Under the pieces are notes generated by a model. The model saw nothing but the letters and a program-made list of their open reading frames with translations. It was not told the origin of the DNA and did not search any database. Source: Candidatus Latescibacterota bacterium (lineage in GTDB: Bacteria > Latescibacterota > UBA2968 > UBA8231). Taken from it: a stretch of DNA of 64,000 bases. Position numbers and translations under genes: made by a program. Below are positions 17,363 to 26,037 of this stretch, piece after piece. The stretch spans positions 1 through 64,000 of the forward strand of contig JAJEGS010000011.1 of assembly GCA_022819745.1 (NCBI GenBank), written 5' to 3'. How positions within the stretch are numbered: the stretch's first letter is position 1; each line of letters opens with the position of its first letter.

Positions 17363-18550
17363 CTAGCCTTGGCTCGCGTCGTCGGCGAGCTCAGCCGAGC
17401 CGGCGTCGGCTGAGTTGACTATGCGCACCCGCGTGCTGTCCTTGAGGCCGTTTTGCCCGACGACGATGATCGGGGTGCCGGAGTCGATGCCGGCGAGTGA
17501 TTCGATAAAATCGGTGTCCTCGAACCCGGGCTGCAATTTGATCCGCGCGGCCGTGGTGTCCACGACGGCGAATACGAACCGGTCGCCGCCGTCGTACACG
17601 ATCGCCTGTTTGGGTATCAACACGGCGTCGGTGTGCGTGTCCGTGACGATGCGCACGTTGACGAAGAGGCCGGGGCGCAAGTACTCCCAGCGATCGCGCA
17701 AGCCCACTGTGACCTTGAAGGTGCCGCTCCTCGGATCGACTATGGGACTGATGCGCTTGACCCAGGCTTGGAACTGCTTGTCGGGCAAAAACTCCGAAGT
17801 GATGAGGGCCTGCTGGCCGTTGCCGATGGTGGTGAGGTATTGGCCGGGCGCAAATACGCGGGCGATCAGGTCGTCGAGCTTGATGAGGTCGTAGAGCTTG
17901 CTGCTTGGCCCCACCCGAGCGCCGACCTGCACGTGGCGCTCGGTGATCACGCCGGAAAACGGCGCGATGACTTCTGCGTATTCTAGCTCTAGGCGGGCGC
18001 GCTCTAGCCGGAGGCGGGCTTGTTCAAAGTTGTATTTGTTGGTCTCAAACTCTTGGTCGCTAATGAGGTTGCGCTCAAACATGGCCTCGGTGCGCTTAAA
18101 GGCGGTTTGCTGATAGTGATAGTTGGCTTGAGCTTCCTCAACGGCGATGCGCAACTGCTTGTCTTCGATGCTTAGGAGGGTGTCGCCCACTTCGACGCGG
18201 TCGCCCTCCTCGACTCTGAGGTGTTTAACGAGGCCGCTGATTTGGGGGTAAATCTCGACGGCCGCCTCGGTTTCGATGGTTGAGTTGAAGACCAGATGGG
18301 CGGAAATCTCGCCCGTGTGGGCGAGGGCGACTTCGACGGGTATTGCTTCTATGGGCTTGGAGAGGCTATCGGCGGCCGTGCTGTCGGCTTGGGCCGCTGA
18401 GTCTGCGTCGTCCCCTTCGTCTTGTCCGCCCACTTGCACGCTGCAAGCCCCCAAAGTTGCTGCCAACAATAATACGCCTGCCTTGTGCCATGCGTTCAAA
18501 ATCGTCTTTCTCCGGGGTCTGTGGGCTTGTAGGGGACGAAAGTAGTGCAT
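17363..18550 (-). CDS. RND membrane fusion protein (HlyD/AcrA type), lipoprotein
   Basis: A 395-residue periplasmic adaptor. The N-terminus has a basic stretch, a hydrophobic segment and the lipobox LGAC with Cys36, so it should be a lipoprotein anchored in the inner membrane. Residues about 95-130 and 205-240 form the split lipoyl domain (YPQISGLVKHLRVEEGDRV ... APFSGVITERHVQVG), flanking an alpha-helical hairpin rich in Glu/Arg, and the beta-barrel and membrane-proximal domains follow. It links the two downstream RND pumps to an outer-membrane factor. It is the first gene of the operon, divergent from the rhodanese gene with about 57 bp between starts, so both promoters are compact. Confidence 0.9.
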   Translation of the reverse strand: MHYFRPLQAHRPRRKTILNAWHKAGVLLLAATLGACSVQVGGQDEGDDADSAAQADSTAADSLSKPIEAIPVEVALAHTGEISAHLVFNSTIETEAAVEIYPQISGLVKHLRVEEGDRVEVGDTLLSIEDKQLRIAVEEAQANYHYQQTAFKRTEAMFERNLISDQEFETNKYNFEQARLRLERARLELEYAEVIAPFSGVITERHVQVGARVGPSSKLYDLIKLDDLIARVFAPGQYLTTIGNGQQALITSEFLPDKQFQAWVKRISPIVDPRSGTFKVTVGLRDRWEYLRPGLFVNVRIVTDTHTDAVLIPKQAIVYDGGDRFVFAVVDTTAARIKLQPGFEDTDFIESLAGIDSGTPIIVVGQNGLKDSTRVRIVNSADAGSAELADDASQG

Positions 18551-18607
18551 TACCTTACCAGTTATTCAACTCTGCAAGGTGGACATTGTCAAATGAAGGG
18601 AGGCATC

Positions 18608-19030
18608 GTGAGCTATCAAAACGTCAGTCCTACCGAAGCGAAGGAATTGCTTGAAGGCGACGCGGGCGCGGTCTATCTCGACGTCCGCTCCATCCCCGAA
18701 TACGAGGGCGGCCATCCGGCCGGCGCGTTCAACATCCCCATCATGCAACGCCACGCCGCGGGCATGGTTCCCAACCTCGATTTTGTTCAGGTCGTCCAAG
18801 CCCATTTTGCTGCGGACGCCAAGCTGCTCGTCGGCTGCCAGTCGGGCGCGCGCTCTATGCGCGCTTGTGAGGCGCTCGTCGCTGCTGGCTTTACGGATGT
18901 GGCCAATGTCACCGCTGGCTTTGGCGGGTCGCGCACCGAGCGCGGCTGGCAGGCTCTCGGCTTTCCGGTCGAATCTGGTGCCAGCGACGACAAGGGCTAC
19001 GCGGCCCTAAGCGGCGATTCGGGCGCGTGA
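18608..19030 (+). CDS. Rhodanese-domain sulfurtransferase
   Basis: A single rhodanese domain of about 140 residues. From the chosen GTG start, the active-site loop is CQSGARS with Cys77, and the CDC25-like entry motif YLDVRSIPEYEGGHPAGAFN lies at residues 23-42. It moves sulfane sulfur from a persulfide on the Cys to acceptors such as cyanide, thiols or proteins. The GTG at 18608 has an AGGGAGG ribosome binding site 4-5 nt upstream; Met codons farther upstream lack one. Its stop overlaps the next gene's GTG by 4 nt, so it is coupled to the siroheme-type dehydrogenase, which fits a sulfur assimilation role. Confidence 0.88.
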   Translation: MSYQNVSPTEAKELLEGDAGAVYLDVRSIPEYEGGHPAGAFNIPIMQRHAAGMVPNLDFVQVVQAHFAADAKLLVGCQSGARSMRACEALVAAGFTDVANVTAGFGGSRTERGWQALGFPVESGASDDKGYAALSGDSGA

Positions 19031-19722
19031 GCGAGTTGCTCAATCCTTATTTCCAGGTGGGGCTCGACGTGATGGAGCAGCCCTGCTTGGTCATCGGCGG
19101 GGGACGCGAGGCCGAAGACAAGGCTGGTCGCTTGCTAGCTGCTGGGGCGCGGTTGACGGTGGTAAGCCCAAGCGCGACGCCCGCGCTCGTCGAATGGGCT
19201 GCGGCTGGCCGACTTACACATCACCCGCGTTGCTTTGCGGAGTCCGACCTTGATGACGTCTTCTTGGTGTTGAACACCGTGCGCGACAATGCGCTAACAG
19301 CGCGGGTGTACGAACTTGCCACGGCGCGCAAGGTCCTGATTAACTCCTACGACAATCCAGCCCATTCCAACATTGGCATGGTGGCCTTAGTGCATCCGGG
19401 CCACTTGCGGCTGAGTATCTCCACCTCTAACGCCAGCCCGGCACTGTCGAGCCGTTTGCGGCAAGATTTCGAAGAGATTTTCGACGGGGAATTTGCTGCG
19501 TATCTCGACGGCTTGGCTGAGGCGCGCCAGCGGGTGCGCGCCAAAGTAGAAGACCGCGAGACGCGCTTTGCCCTGCTGCGCTCTTTGGTCAACGGCTTCC
19601 GCTTGGAAGGGACGCTGCGCTATCCAGCCGACTGGAAGCGTTGCGTGGATGCGCTGCTGACGTGTGAGTTGGAGTTTTGTGGGACGGAGGAGAAGTGTGC
19701 GGATTGTCCGTTGGGGAGTTGA
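19027..19722 (+). CDS. Precorrin-2 dehydrogenase / sirohydrochlorin ferrochelatase-like (Met8/SirC)
   Basis: A 231-residue bimodular protein. Residues 20-45 (CLVIGGGREAEDKAGRLLAAG) form the NAD-binding Rossmann fold. ISTSNASPALSSRLRQ around 140-155 is the conserved Met8/CysG-B motif, followed by the helical dimerisation part. It oxidises precorrin-2 to sirohydrochlorin, and some homologues insert iron to give siroheme for sulfite or nitrite reductases. The C-terminus has four cysteines (CELEFC ... CADC), an unusual tail that could bind metal. No uroporphyrinogen methyltransferase (CysG-A) domain is attached or nearby. Start is a GTG overlapping the rhodanese stop. Confidence 0.87.
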   Translation: MSELLNPYFQVGLDVMEQPCLVIGGGREAEDKAGRLLAAGARLTVVSPSATPALVEWAAAGRLTHHPRCFAESDLDDVFLVLNTVRDNALTARVYELATARKVLINSYDNPAHSNIGMVALVHPGHLRLSISTSNASPALSSRLRQDFEEIFDGEFAAYLDGLAEARQRVRAKVEDRETRFALLRSLVNGFRLEGTLRYPADWKRCVDALLTCELEFCGTEEKCADCPLGS

Positions 19723-19756
19723 GTTGGAAAGATCCTATGGCTGGGCTAAAAAGCCG

Positions 19757-20395
19757 TCAGTGCAACTTCTCCACCTCGTCCACCACCTCTCGCACTGATC
19801 CTAGCACTTTATACGCAGGCGAAAAGTCGCCGTGTTGCGACAATTCATTCGGCACGGCTAGTACGCGCAACCCAGCCTTTGCGGCGGCGGCGCATCCCCG
19901 CTCAGAATCCTCTACGACGACACAGGTCTCAGGTTCTAACCCATGCAGCCGCATGGCTGTCAAATACGCATCGGGATGGGGCTTTGCTTGTTTGTAGTCT
20001 TCTCGCGCGACGACAAACTCGAAAAACTGGAGTAGATTCGTCTGGGCATGAATGATGTCAAAGTGATCTTTCCGCGACCCCGTCACCACTCCCATGAGCA
20101 CGCGCCCGTGTAATGTCCTAAGCGTCTCTACAACCCCATCCAAAACCCGCACGCGCTCCCGCAACAACGCGCTATATCGAGCATTGCGCTGCAAGCGCAG
20201 TTGATCAATTAATTCAGCATCTTGGTTGGGCAATAGGTCGAATACGCTTTGCCCCTTTTGCAACGACTGCTCAACAAAATCCTCTTGCGTCAGTTCAACA
20301 CCCTGTGTTGCCAAAACCTCCCGCCCCGCTTGAAAATACAGCCCCTCGGTATCCACCAGCACGCCATCGTTGTCCCACAAAATTGCGCGAATCAC
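19757..20395 (-). CDS. HAD-superfamily phosphatase/phosphomutase
   Basis: A 212-residue HAD hydrolase. Motif I is WDNDGVLVDTE with the two catalytic aspartates near residues 8 and 10, motif II is VVTGS near residue 100, motif III is KPHPDAY and motif IV is VVEDSERG. The small alpha-helical cap between motifs I and II places it with the phosphoglycolate phosphatase/beta-phosphoglucomutase branch. The substrate cannot be read from sequence; small sugar phosphates are likely. It is 33 bp downstream of the M28 peptidase gene on the same strand and may be cotranscribed. Confidence 0.87.
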   Translation of the reverse strand: MIRAILWDNDGVLVDTEGLYFQAGREVLATQGVELTQEDFVEQSLQKGQSVFDLLPNQDAELIDQLRLQRNARYSALLRERVRVLDGVVETLRTLHGRVLMGVVTGSRKDHFDIIHAQTNLLQFFEFVVAREDYKQAKPHPDAYLTAMRLHGLEPETCVVVEDSERGCAAAAKAGLRVLAVPNELSQHGDFSPAYKVLGSVREVVDEVEKLH

Positions 20396-20428
20396 AAGTT
20401 CCTCTTCTTCAACACCAAAAGTGCGTGT

Positions 20429-22492
20429 TTAACGCACGACTGCGATTTTGTCCCGCATGAGCAGGGTGCCTTCGGGAGAGTGGATTGTGTAAATATAGAC
20501 GCCGTTGCCGATCGGTATATTGGTGTGGTTGACCCCGTGCCACAGCACCTCGTTGGCCACGGCCCCCAAGCGGCGTTGCGCGTTGTCGTCTTCAATTGCT
20601 TCCCACACTAGATCGCCGGCCGGGCCAAAGACCTGCACCGAGGATTTGAGGGGTACGCCGCTGAAGCGGAGCACGCTGCCGTTGCCAAGGCGGAAGGGAT
20701 TGGGAAAGACCGCGATCTTCGACTGCGGCACTAGGCGCAGGCGCTGGAAGACGCGGTTGTCGGCCTCGTTGACCTCGCTGATTTGCCCTTCTGCATCGAC
20801 TTCGATCAGAAAGACCATCTCGCCAAATCGCTGCCAAGGGATGTGCAATTCTGCGCTCGCACCCGGAGTCAATCCCTCTGGGGCCTGTTCCCGGTGGATG
20901 ACCTCGCACCGGCTGGAGTCCAGCGCGCATCGCGAAACCTGCACTGAGAAGCTGCTGGCGACCGCGCCCAGCCCGATGTTGCTGACGCGGACGCGGAGAT
21001 CGTCCGCGCGGTCGCTGTGAAGGTCTCCGGTGAAAACGGCCAAGTTCGGTGCGCCTTCCCCCAACCCGTACTGGGCCAAGGTCGCCACAGCTAGCTGGGT
21101 GGTGCGGCGTATCAGTTCCCAGTTGAGGCTGTCGGGCAAATCGACGACTGTGTGGTACTGCGAGTTGATCCGATAGACCCCCTCGCGCACTCCATAGGTC
21201 GTCGGATCCACGGGCAGGTGGTTTTCAATACCGACGATCGCGTCGTAGCCCTGCCTCCAAAACGGCGCGTGGTCGCTGATGCGCGAGCCCGGGTCTTCGA
21301 ACACGTCGATAGCCAGACCGATTCCGTAGCGCTCAGCCGCGGCTACCATCTCGTTGGCCAGCCACTGCGAACCGGGATTCGTCACTAGCTCCAGCCGCTG
21401 TTGCAAGTCGTTGAAGCCGATCATGTCGAAGTTGAGGACGCCGAGAATGTTGTCGTCGCGCTCGGCCGCCAAATCCGCGTACACTTGGCTGCCCAGCAGT
21501 CCCAATTCCTCGCCCGACCAAGCGATAAAGCGGATGGACCAAGGGAATTGCTGTCCGGCCAGCAGCCGAGCGCTCTCCAAGACCAAGGCTACGCCGCTGG
21601 CGTTGTCGTCGGCACCGGGTGCTGGATCGCGTTGCCAGTCCCAACCCCCGGCTGAGCGCACACCTGTGGCGTCGTAATGAGCGCAGATGATGTAGTACCC
21701 GGCTGCTGGATCGGTGCCCGGCAGGGTGCCGATGACGTTGTACGCGGTGGTGTCGGTCGGTACATGTTCTGGATTGCCTCGCCGCGAGGTGTGGGAGGTG
21801 ACGCGCCACGAGTCAATGGGAAAGGAGTGCAGTTTGACTGCTCTGTCGCCGAGGGCTGCGGCCAATTGCGAGCGGATGTACTCGGTTGATTCGACTATTT
21901 CTGGATGCACGGTAAAGCGGCTGCGCAGGTTGCCGGGGACGCTGCCCAAGGCCGGGTCTTTTAGAGCGAGAGCTTCGACGTGGGCTTGCAAGCGCTCGGC
22001 TGCGACTTCCTCTATGAGGGCGGCTACCGCTGGCGAGGCCGTTTGCAGAGCCTTGGGCGCACGGCGCGGTACATCTAGCCATCCTTTTAGGCTGTAGTTG
22101 TTGGGCAGTGGCCAGAGGAAATGGGGTGTTTCGTGCAAGCGTGCGGTTGGCCCTACCCGCAAGAGCGCCCATTCGCCCCCTCCATCAAAGACCAGCTCAA
22201 CGCCTTGGGGCAGAGGAAAATGGAGATGATCGGCGACAAAATAGCGGTCGCCTGTGCGCGGCCGGTCGAGGCAGAGGATGGCAAATCCCCGCTTGGTGAA
22301 TTCCTCGACTGCGCTTTCGCTGGCCTCGACAAAAGCCACGCTCCGCGCCACGTAGCGCACTTGCTCACTTAGTGCGGCAATCGCGGTTAGTTCGCTTGAT
22401 GTCTGCCAAGATACGCCGACCAAGGGCTGATTGGCCAAGGCGGAGCTGATAAAAAAAAGAGAGGCGAACAACGCCCCTTTAACTGAGTTCAT
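20429..22492 (-). CDS. Secreted M28-family zinc metallopeptidase with C-terminal sorting-type domain
   Basis: A 687-residue exported peptidase. A signal peptide (LFASLFFISSALA) begins near residue 8. The M28 catalytic domain in the middle shows the zinc ligands and base in order: AHYDATG (His, Asp), GADDNASGVALVLESARLL (bridging Asp), GEELGLLGS (Glu-Glu), NFDMIG (Asp) and YHTVVD (His). A CARDB-like Ig domain (DLRVRVSNIGLG) and a terminal beta domain (VFPNPFRLGN ... NGVYIYTI) follow. The last domain resembles FlgD-Ig/type A sorting tails of FCB bacteria that send proteins to the cell surface. It probably acts as an aminopeptidase on extracellular peptides. Confidence 0.9.
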   Translation of the reverse strand: MNSVKGALFASLFFISSALANQPLVGVSWQTSSELTAIAALSEQVRYVARSVAFVEASESAVEEFTKRGFAILCLDRPRTGDRYFVADHLHFPLPQGVELVFDGGGEWALLRVGPTARLHETPHFLWPLPNNYSLKGWLDVPRRAPKALQTASPAVAALIEEVAAERLQAHVEALALKDPALGSVPGNLRSRFTVHPEIVESTEYIRSQLAAALGDRAVKLHSFPIDSWRVTSHTSRRGNPEHVPTDTTAYNVIGTLPGTDPAAGYYIICAHYDATGVRSAGGWDWQRDPAPGADDNASGVALVLESARLLAGQQFPWSIRFIAWSGEELGLLGSQVYADLAAERDDNILGVLNFDMIGFNDLQQRLELVTNPGSQWLANEMVAAAERYGIGLAIDVFEDPGSRISDHAPFWRQGYDAIVGIENHLPVDPTTYGVREGVYRINSQYHTVVDLPDSLNWELIRRTTQLAVATLAQYGLGEGAPNLAVFTGDLHSDRADDLRVRVSNIGLGAVASSFSVQVSRCALDSSRCEVIHREQAPEGLTPGASAELHIPWQRFGEMVFLIEVDAEGQISEVNEADNRVFQRLRLVPQSKIAVFPNPFRLGNGSVLRFSGVPLKSSVQVFGPAGDLVWEAIEDDNAQRRLGAVANEVLWHGVNHTNIPIGNGVYIYTIHSPEGTLLMRDKIAVVR

Positions 22493-22612
22493 GGCTAGCT
22501 TACTTGTTGAGAAACAAAACGTTAGGGAACCTACTTTGCACGTCAGAATCTGTCAAGAGACAAATTTGTGCGCGTTGGCCGCTAAACGCCTCTTGGCGGC
22601 GACCTTCTTGCG

Positions 22613-23503
22613 TTGCTTTTATATGAACCTTTACTCGTACACAAACGGAAACTCTTGTCGCAACTCAGCGCATTTTTCCTCCTGCCACGGCCGCTCAACG
22701 GCTTAATTACCGCCCTCTCGGTCGGCATTGGTGCTTTAACCACAGATCAGGCTCCCGCTTGGTCTGCCATTTTGTTCGCCGTTCTTTCTGCCGCGTTAAT
22801 CAACGGTGCCGGCAATGCCTTCAACGACTTGATGGACATCGACGTTGACCGCATCAACCGCCCGCTGCGCCCTTTGCCTGCTGGTCGTCTCAGCCCGAAT
22901 GCGGCTCGGATGGAAAGTTTGCTTCTCGCCCTAGCCGGTTGTGCGCTCGCGTTTTGGCTCAGCCTCTGGCATGGATTGATCGCCTTAGCCGTTGTCGCCT
23001 TGCTCTCCGTCTATAGTATTTCCTTAAAAAACAGCCTGCTATGGGGCAATGTGCTCGTCGCTTTTGTTGGGGCTATCGCCTTTCCCTATGGTGCCTTGGC
23101 GGCTGGTGATATTGGGCGCTCGTGGATTCCGGCGCTTTTTGCTTTTCTCTTTCACTTGGGGCGGGAAATCGTCAAGGACATCGAGGACGTGGCTGGGGAT
23201 CAGATCCGCGGCGAGCGCACACTGCCTCTGTGTTGGGGACGGACCCAAGCTGGGGTGTTGGCGGCTTTCGTGTACTTGCTGTTGGTCGGGTTTACTTGGA
23301 TGCCGTTTTTCATGGGCCTCTACGGCGCGTTTTACGCGCTCGCGTTGCTGCCGGTCCATGCCCTGGTCGGCTACGTCCTCTGGCAATTGTATCGCCAACG
23401 CGCTGTGCTGGCCGACGACCGCCTTGGCCGCTTGCTCAAAGTCGGCATGTTCTTGGGGCTTGTTGCCATTGTCGTCGGCGAGGCCGTCTTTGCTTTGGGC
23501 TAG
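22613..23503 (+). CDS. UbiA prenyltransferase, DGGGP-synthase-like
   Basis: About 296 residues with eight to nine membrane segments. The first Asp-rich motif is NAFNDLMDIDVDRINRPLRP followed by LPAGRLS. The second is REIVKDIEDVAGD followed by RGERTLPL. These patterns, in particular IN-RP-x-RPLP-x-GR and KDIEDVxGD, are closest to digeranylgeranylglyceryl phosphate synthase of the archaeal ether-lipid pathway and not to the menaquinone (MenA) or ubiquinone (UbiA) branches. It would join a prenyl chain to a prenylated glycerol phosphate in the membrane. The start is uncertain: a TTG at 22613, with an in-frame TTG at 22655 as alternative. It is divergent from the M28 peptidase gene. Confidence 0.75.
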   Translation: MLLYEPLLVHKRKLLSQLSAFFLLPRPLNGLITALSVGIGALTTDQAPAWSAILFAVLSAALINGAGNAFNDLMDIDVDRINRPLRPLPAGRLSPNAARMESLLLALAGCALAFWLSLWHGLIALAVVALLSVYSISLKNSLLWGNVLVAFVGAIAFPYGALAAGDIGRSWIPALFAFLFHLGREIVKDIEDVAGDQIRGERTLPLCWGRTQAGVLAAFVYLLLVGFTWMPFFMGLYGAFYALALLPVHALVGYVLWQLYRQRAVLADDRLGRLLKVGMFLGLVAIVVGEAVFALG

Positions 23504-23543
23504 TCGCGGCCTGATATTATGGAGCTATCAAAGGAGATTCTCT

Positions 23544-24677
23544 ATGAAAATTACCGACGTCAAAACCTTTCCCATTTGCCACGGATCGCGCAATTACCTC
23601 TTCGTCAAGGTCGAGACAGACGCTGGCCTGTACGGCGTCGGCGAGTTTGGCATTACCTGGAAGGAGCAGGCCGGCATTGGAGCCATCGAACACATGAAGC
23701 GCCACATCATTGGCTTAGATCCGCTCAATACCGAATACATCTGGCAACTGCTGTTCCGCGTCGATTTCTTTCCCGGTGGTCGGATCAACGCGGCTGCTAT
23801 GTCGGCCATTGACATTGCGCTGTGGGACATCAAGGGCAAGGCGCTCGGGCAGCCCGTGTACATGCTCTTGGGCGGCAAGATGCGCGAGCGCGTCTTCTGC
23901 TACACTGGCATCGGCGGCAAGACGCCTGCGGACACGGCTCGCGCGGCTCAGGAACGGGTCGCTAAGGGGTGGAAGTACCTGCGGATGTCGGTCTTTGATC
24001 GCGACGGGATTCTCGAACCGCGCACGGCTGTCCGCGATTCAATTGCTCACTTTGCCGCTGCGCGCGAAGCCGTCGGGCCGGAAATCGAAATCTGCATTGA
24101 TGTCCACACTCGCCTCGACCCGCCCGACACCATCCGCCTCGGTCGCCAGCTTGAGGAATACGATCCCTTTTTCATTGAGGATCCGCTCCGCTGCGAGAAT
24201 CCTCAGAGCTATCGACAGGTGCGCCATCATGTAAGCTGTCCGCTGGCCGTTGGCGAGCACTACGCGACCAAGTGGGAGTTCCGGCAGATGATTGAAGAGG
24301 AGTTGCTGGACTATGCCCGGATTGACTTGTGCATCGTCGGCGGGTTGACCGAGGCGCGCAAAGTGGCCAACTGGTGCGAGACTCATTACATCAAGATCGT
24401 CCCGCACAATCCCCTCGGCCCGGTCTCGGCCGCAGCCTGTGTCCACCTCGACATTGCCTGTGACAATTTTGCCGTGCAGGAAGGCGGCCTCATCGGCCAC
24501 ACCGTAATGGAAGATGTCTTTCCGGTGCAACTGCCCTATGAGTCCGGGTGCATCTTACCACCGGAGCTTCCCGGTTTGGGAATAGAATTCAACGATGAAG
24601 CGGCCGAGCACTACGAGTTCAAATGGCTCGGCGGCCCGATCCTGCGCCGCGAAGACGGCTCATTCACTAATTGGTAA
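23544..24677 (+). CDS. Enolase-superfamily sugar-acid dehydratase (D-galactonate dehydratase-like)
   Basis: A 377-residue enzyme of the mandelate racemase subgroup. From the ATG at 23544 (AAGGAG ribosome binding site), the metal ligands are Asp186 (in CIDVHT, with the family-typical His188), Glu212 (FIEDP) and Glu238 (VGEHY). The general base is His288 in PHNPLGPVSAAACVHLD. The DxH motif and PHNPLGP are features of D-galactonate dehydratases and relatives, which dehydrate aldonic acids to 2-keto-3-deoxy acids. The exact sugar acid is unknown. It sits just before hisS without obvious functional link; the 4-bp gap implies cotranscription. Confidence 0.87.
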   Translation: MKITDVKTFPICHGSRNYLFVKVETDAGLYGVGEFGITWKEQAGIGAIEHMKRHIIGLDPLNTEYIWQLLFRVDFFPGGRINAAAMSAIDIALWDIKGKALGQPVYMLLGGKMRERVFCYTGIGGKTPADTARAAQERVAKGWKYLRMSVFDRDGILEPRTAVRDSIAHFAAAREAVGPEIEICIDVHTRLDPPDTIRLGRQLEEYDPFFIEDPLRCENPQSYRQVRHHVSCPLAVGEHYATKWEFRQMIEEELLDYARIDLCIVGGLTEARKVANWCETHYIKIVPHNPLGPVSAAACVHLDIACDNFAVQEGGLIGHTVMEDVFPVQLPYESGCILPPELPGLGIEFNDEAAEHYEFKWLGGPILRREDGSFTNW

Positions 24678-24681
24678 ACCT

Positions 24682-26010
24682 ATGTCTAACAAGAGAGACC
24701 TGATCCCGCCGCGGACCCTCAAGGGCTTCCGCGATTTTCCTCCCGCCTTAGCCATGCCACGCGAGGAATTGATCGACAAGGCCCGCGCGGTTTTCCGCTC
24801 CTATGGCTTCGCTCCCATCGACACACCCGCGCTTGAATACAGCGAAATACTCACGGGCAAAGGTGGCGACGAGAGCGACAAGCAGATGTATCGCTTCGCG
24901 GATCACGGGGGCCGCGACGTAGCCCTGCGCTTTGACCTGACCGTACCTTTTGCCCGCTTTGCTGCCCAGCACATCGGCCAACTCGGCACCCCTTTCAAGC
25001 GCTACCACATCGGTCCGGTCTGGCGCGGCGAGAATACCCAGCACGGGCGCTACCGAGAGTTCTACCAGTGCGACTTTGATACCATCGGTACTGACGCCAA
25101 TGCTGCGGATATTGAAACGGTACTCGTCATCCACGACCTGCTCGCGGCTCTGGGCTTTGAGCGCTTTGCTATCCACGTCAACAACCGCCTGATCCTCAAC
25201 GGTCTGCTCGAATCGCTCGGCTTGGCCGAGGCGTCGGCAGCCATCCTCCGCGCTCTCGACAAGCTGCAGAAAATTGGTGCGGAAAAGGTCGCTGCTGAGA
25301 TGAGCGAGACGGATGCGGTCTCCAGCGAACAGGCCGAACATATCTTGGCGACGGTGCAGACTGCGGGCGTGAATGCCGAGATTCTCGATCAGATCGAACG
25401 TTCCTGCGGTGATAACGACCGCGCCGCCGAGGGGGTTGCCAACCTGCGCCAACTCGTGGACGCCTTTGAGGGTGCCGGCTTTCCCCAAGATCGTTTGGTG
25501 ATTGACCTGTCCATTGCTCGCGGTCTCGACTACTACACTGGCACCGTCTATGAGACCTTGCTCGGCGATCTGCCAGCGATCGGCTCGGTCTGTAGCGGTG
25601 GGCGCTACGACGATCTGGCCGGCCTCTACACCAAGCAACACCTACCCGGCGTTGGTGCTTCTCTGGGTTTAGACCGGCTGATGGCCGCGATGGAGGGGCT
25701 GGGGCTTTTGCAGGACGCTGCTGCATCGGCGGACGTCTTCATCGTCCAGTTCTCCGCCGAGGCCCTGCCGTCCTACATCGCCCTTGCGCGTCGCTTGCGG
25801 CAAGCCGGCCTCCGCACCGAACTGTATCCAGAGGCCAAGGGCATGGGCCGACAACTCAAATACGCCGACCGCAAGGGCTTTCCCATCGCCCTGATTGGCG
25901 GACCGGACGAATTGGAGAAGGGCGTCTGGCAGGTGAAGGACATGCGCGATGGATCGAGCGCTGACGTGAAAGACGACGAAGTGGTGTTCTACTTGCAGAC
26001 GAAACAGTAA
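24682..26010 (+). CDS. hisS: Histidyl-tRNA synthetase
   Basis: A 442-residue class II synthetase charging tRNA-His. Class II motif 2 is FKRYHIGPVWRGENTQHGRY, the two histidine-specific motifs are LDYYTGTVYE (HisA) and SVCSGGRYDDL, and motif 3 is GVGASLGLDRLMA. The C-terminal anticodon-binding alpha/beta domain starts near residue 345. The start is the ATG at 24682 (MSNKRDLIPP); the frame is open farther upstream but that part overlaps the preceding gene. The protein is slightly longer than the usual 420-430 residues. Confidence 0.95.
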   Translation: MSNKRDLIPPRTLKGFRDFPPALAMPREELIDKARAVFRSYGFAPIDTPALEYSEILTGKGGDESDKQMYRFADHGGRDVALRFDLTVPFARFAAQHIGQLGTPFKRYHIGPVWRGENTQHGRYREFYQCDFDTIGTDANAADIETVLVIHDLLAALGFERFAIHVNNRLILNGLLESLGLAEASAAILRALDKLQKIGAEKVAAEMSETDAVSSEQAEHILATVQTAGVNAEILDQIERSCGDNDRAAEGVANLRQLVDAFEGAGFPQDRLVIDLSIARGLDYYTGTVYETLLGDLPAIGSVCSGGRYDDLAGLYTKQHLPGVGASLGLDRLMAAMEGLGLLQDAAASADVFIVQFSAEALPSYIALARRLRQAGLRTELYPEAKGMGRQLKYADRKGFPIALIGGPDELEKGVWQVKDMRDGSSADVKDDEVVFYLQTKQ

Positions 26011-26037
26011 GCTGCATCCAATCAAAAGAGGAATGCT

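Noticed and set aside
23049..23543. A long in-frame extension upstream of the galactonate-dehydratase-like gene, hinting at a fusion
   Set aside because: That part overlaps the UbiA gene in another frame, has shadow-like composition, and a strong ribosome site marks the ATG at 23544.
24748..25641. A 297-codon open frame antisense to hisS
   Set aside because: It lies wholly inside hisS, which has all synthetase motifs; the antisense frame is a by-product of GC-rich codon use and has no family features.
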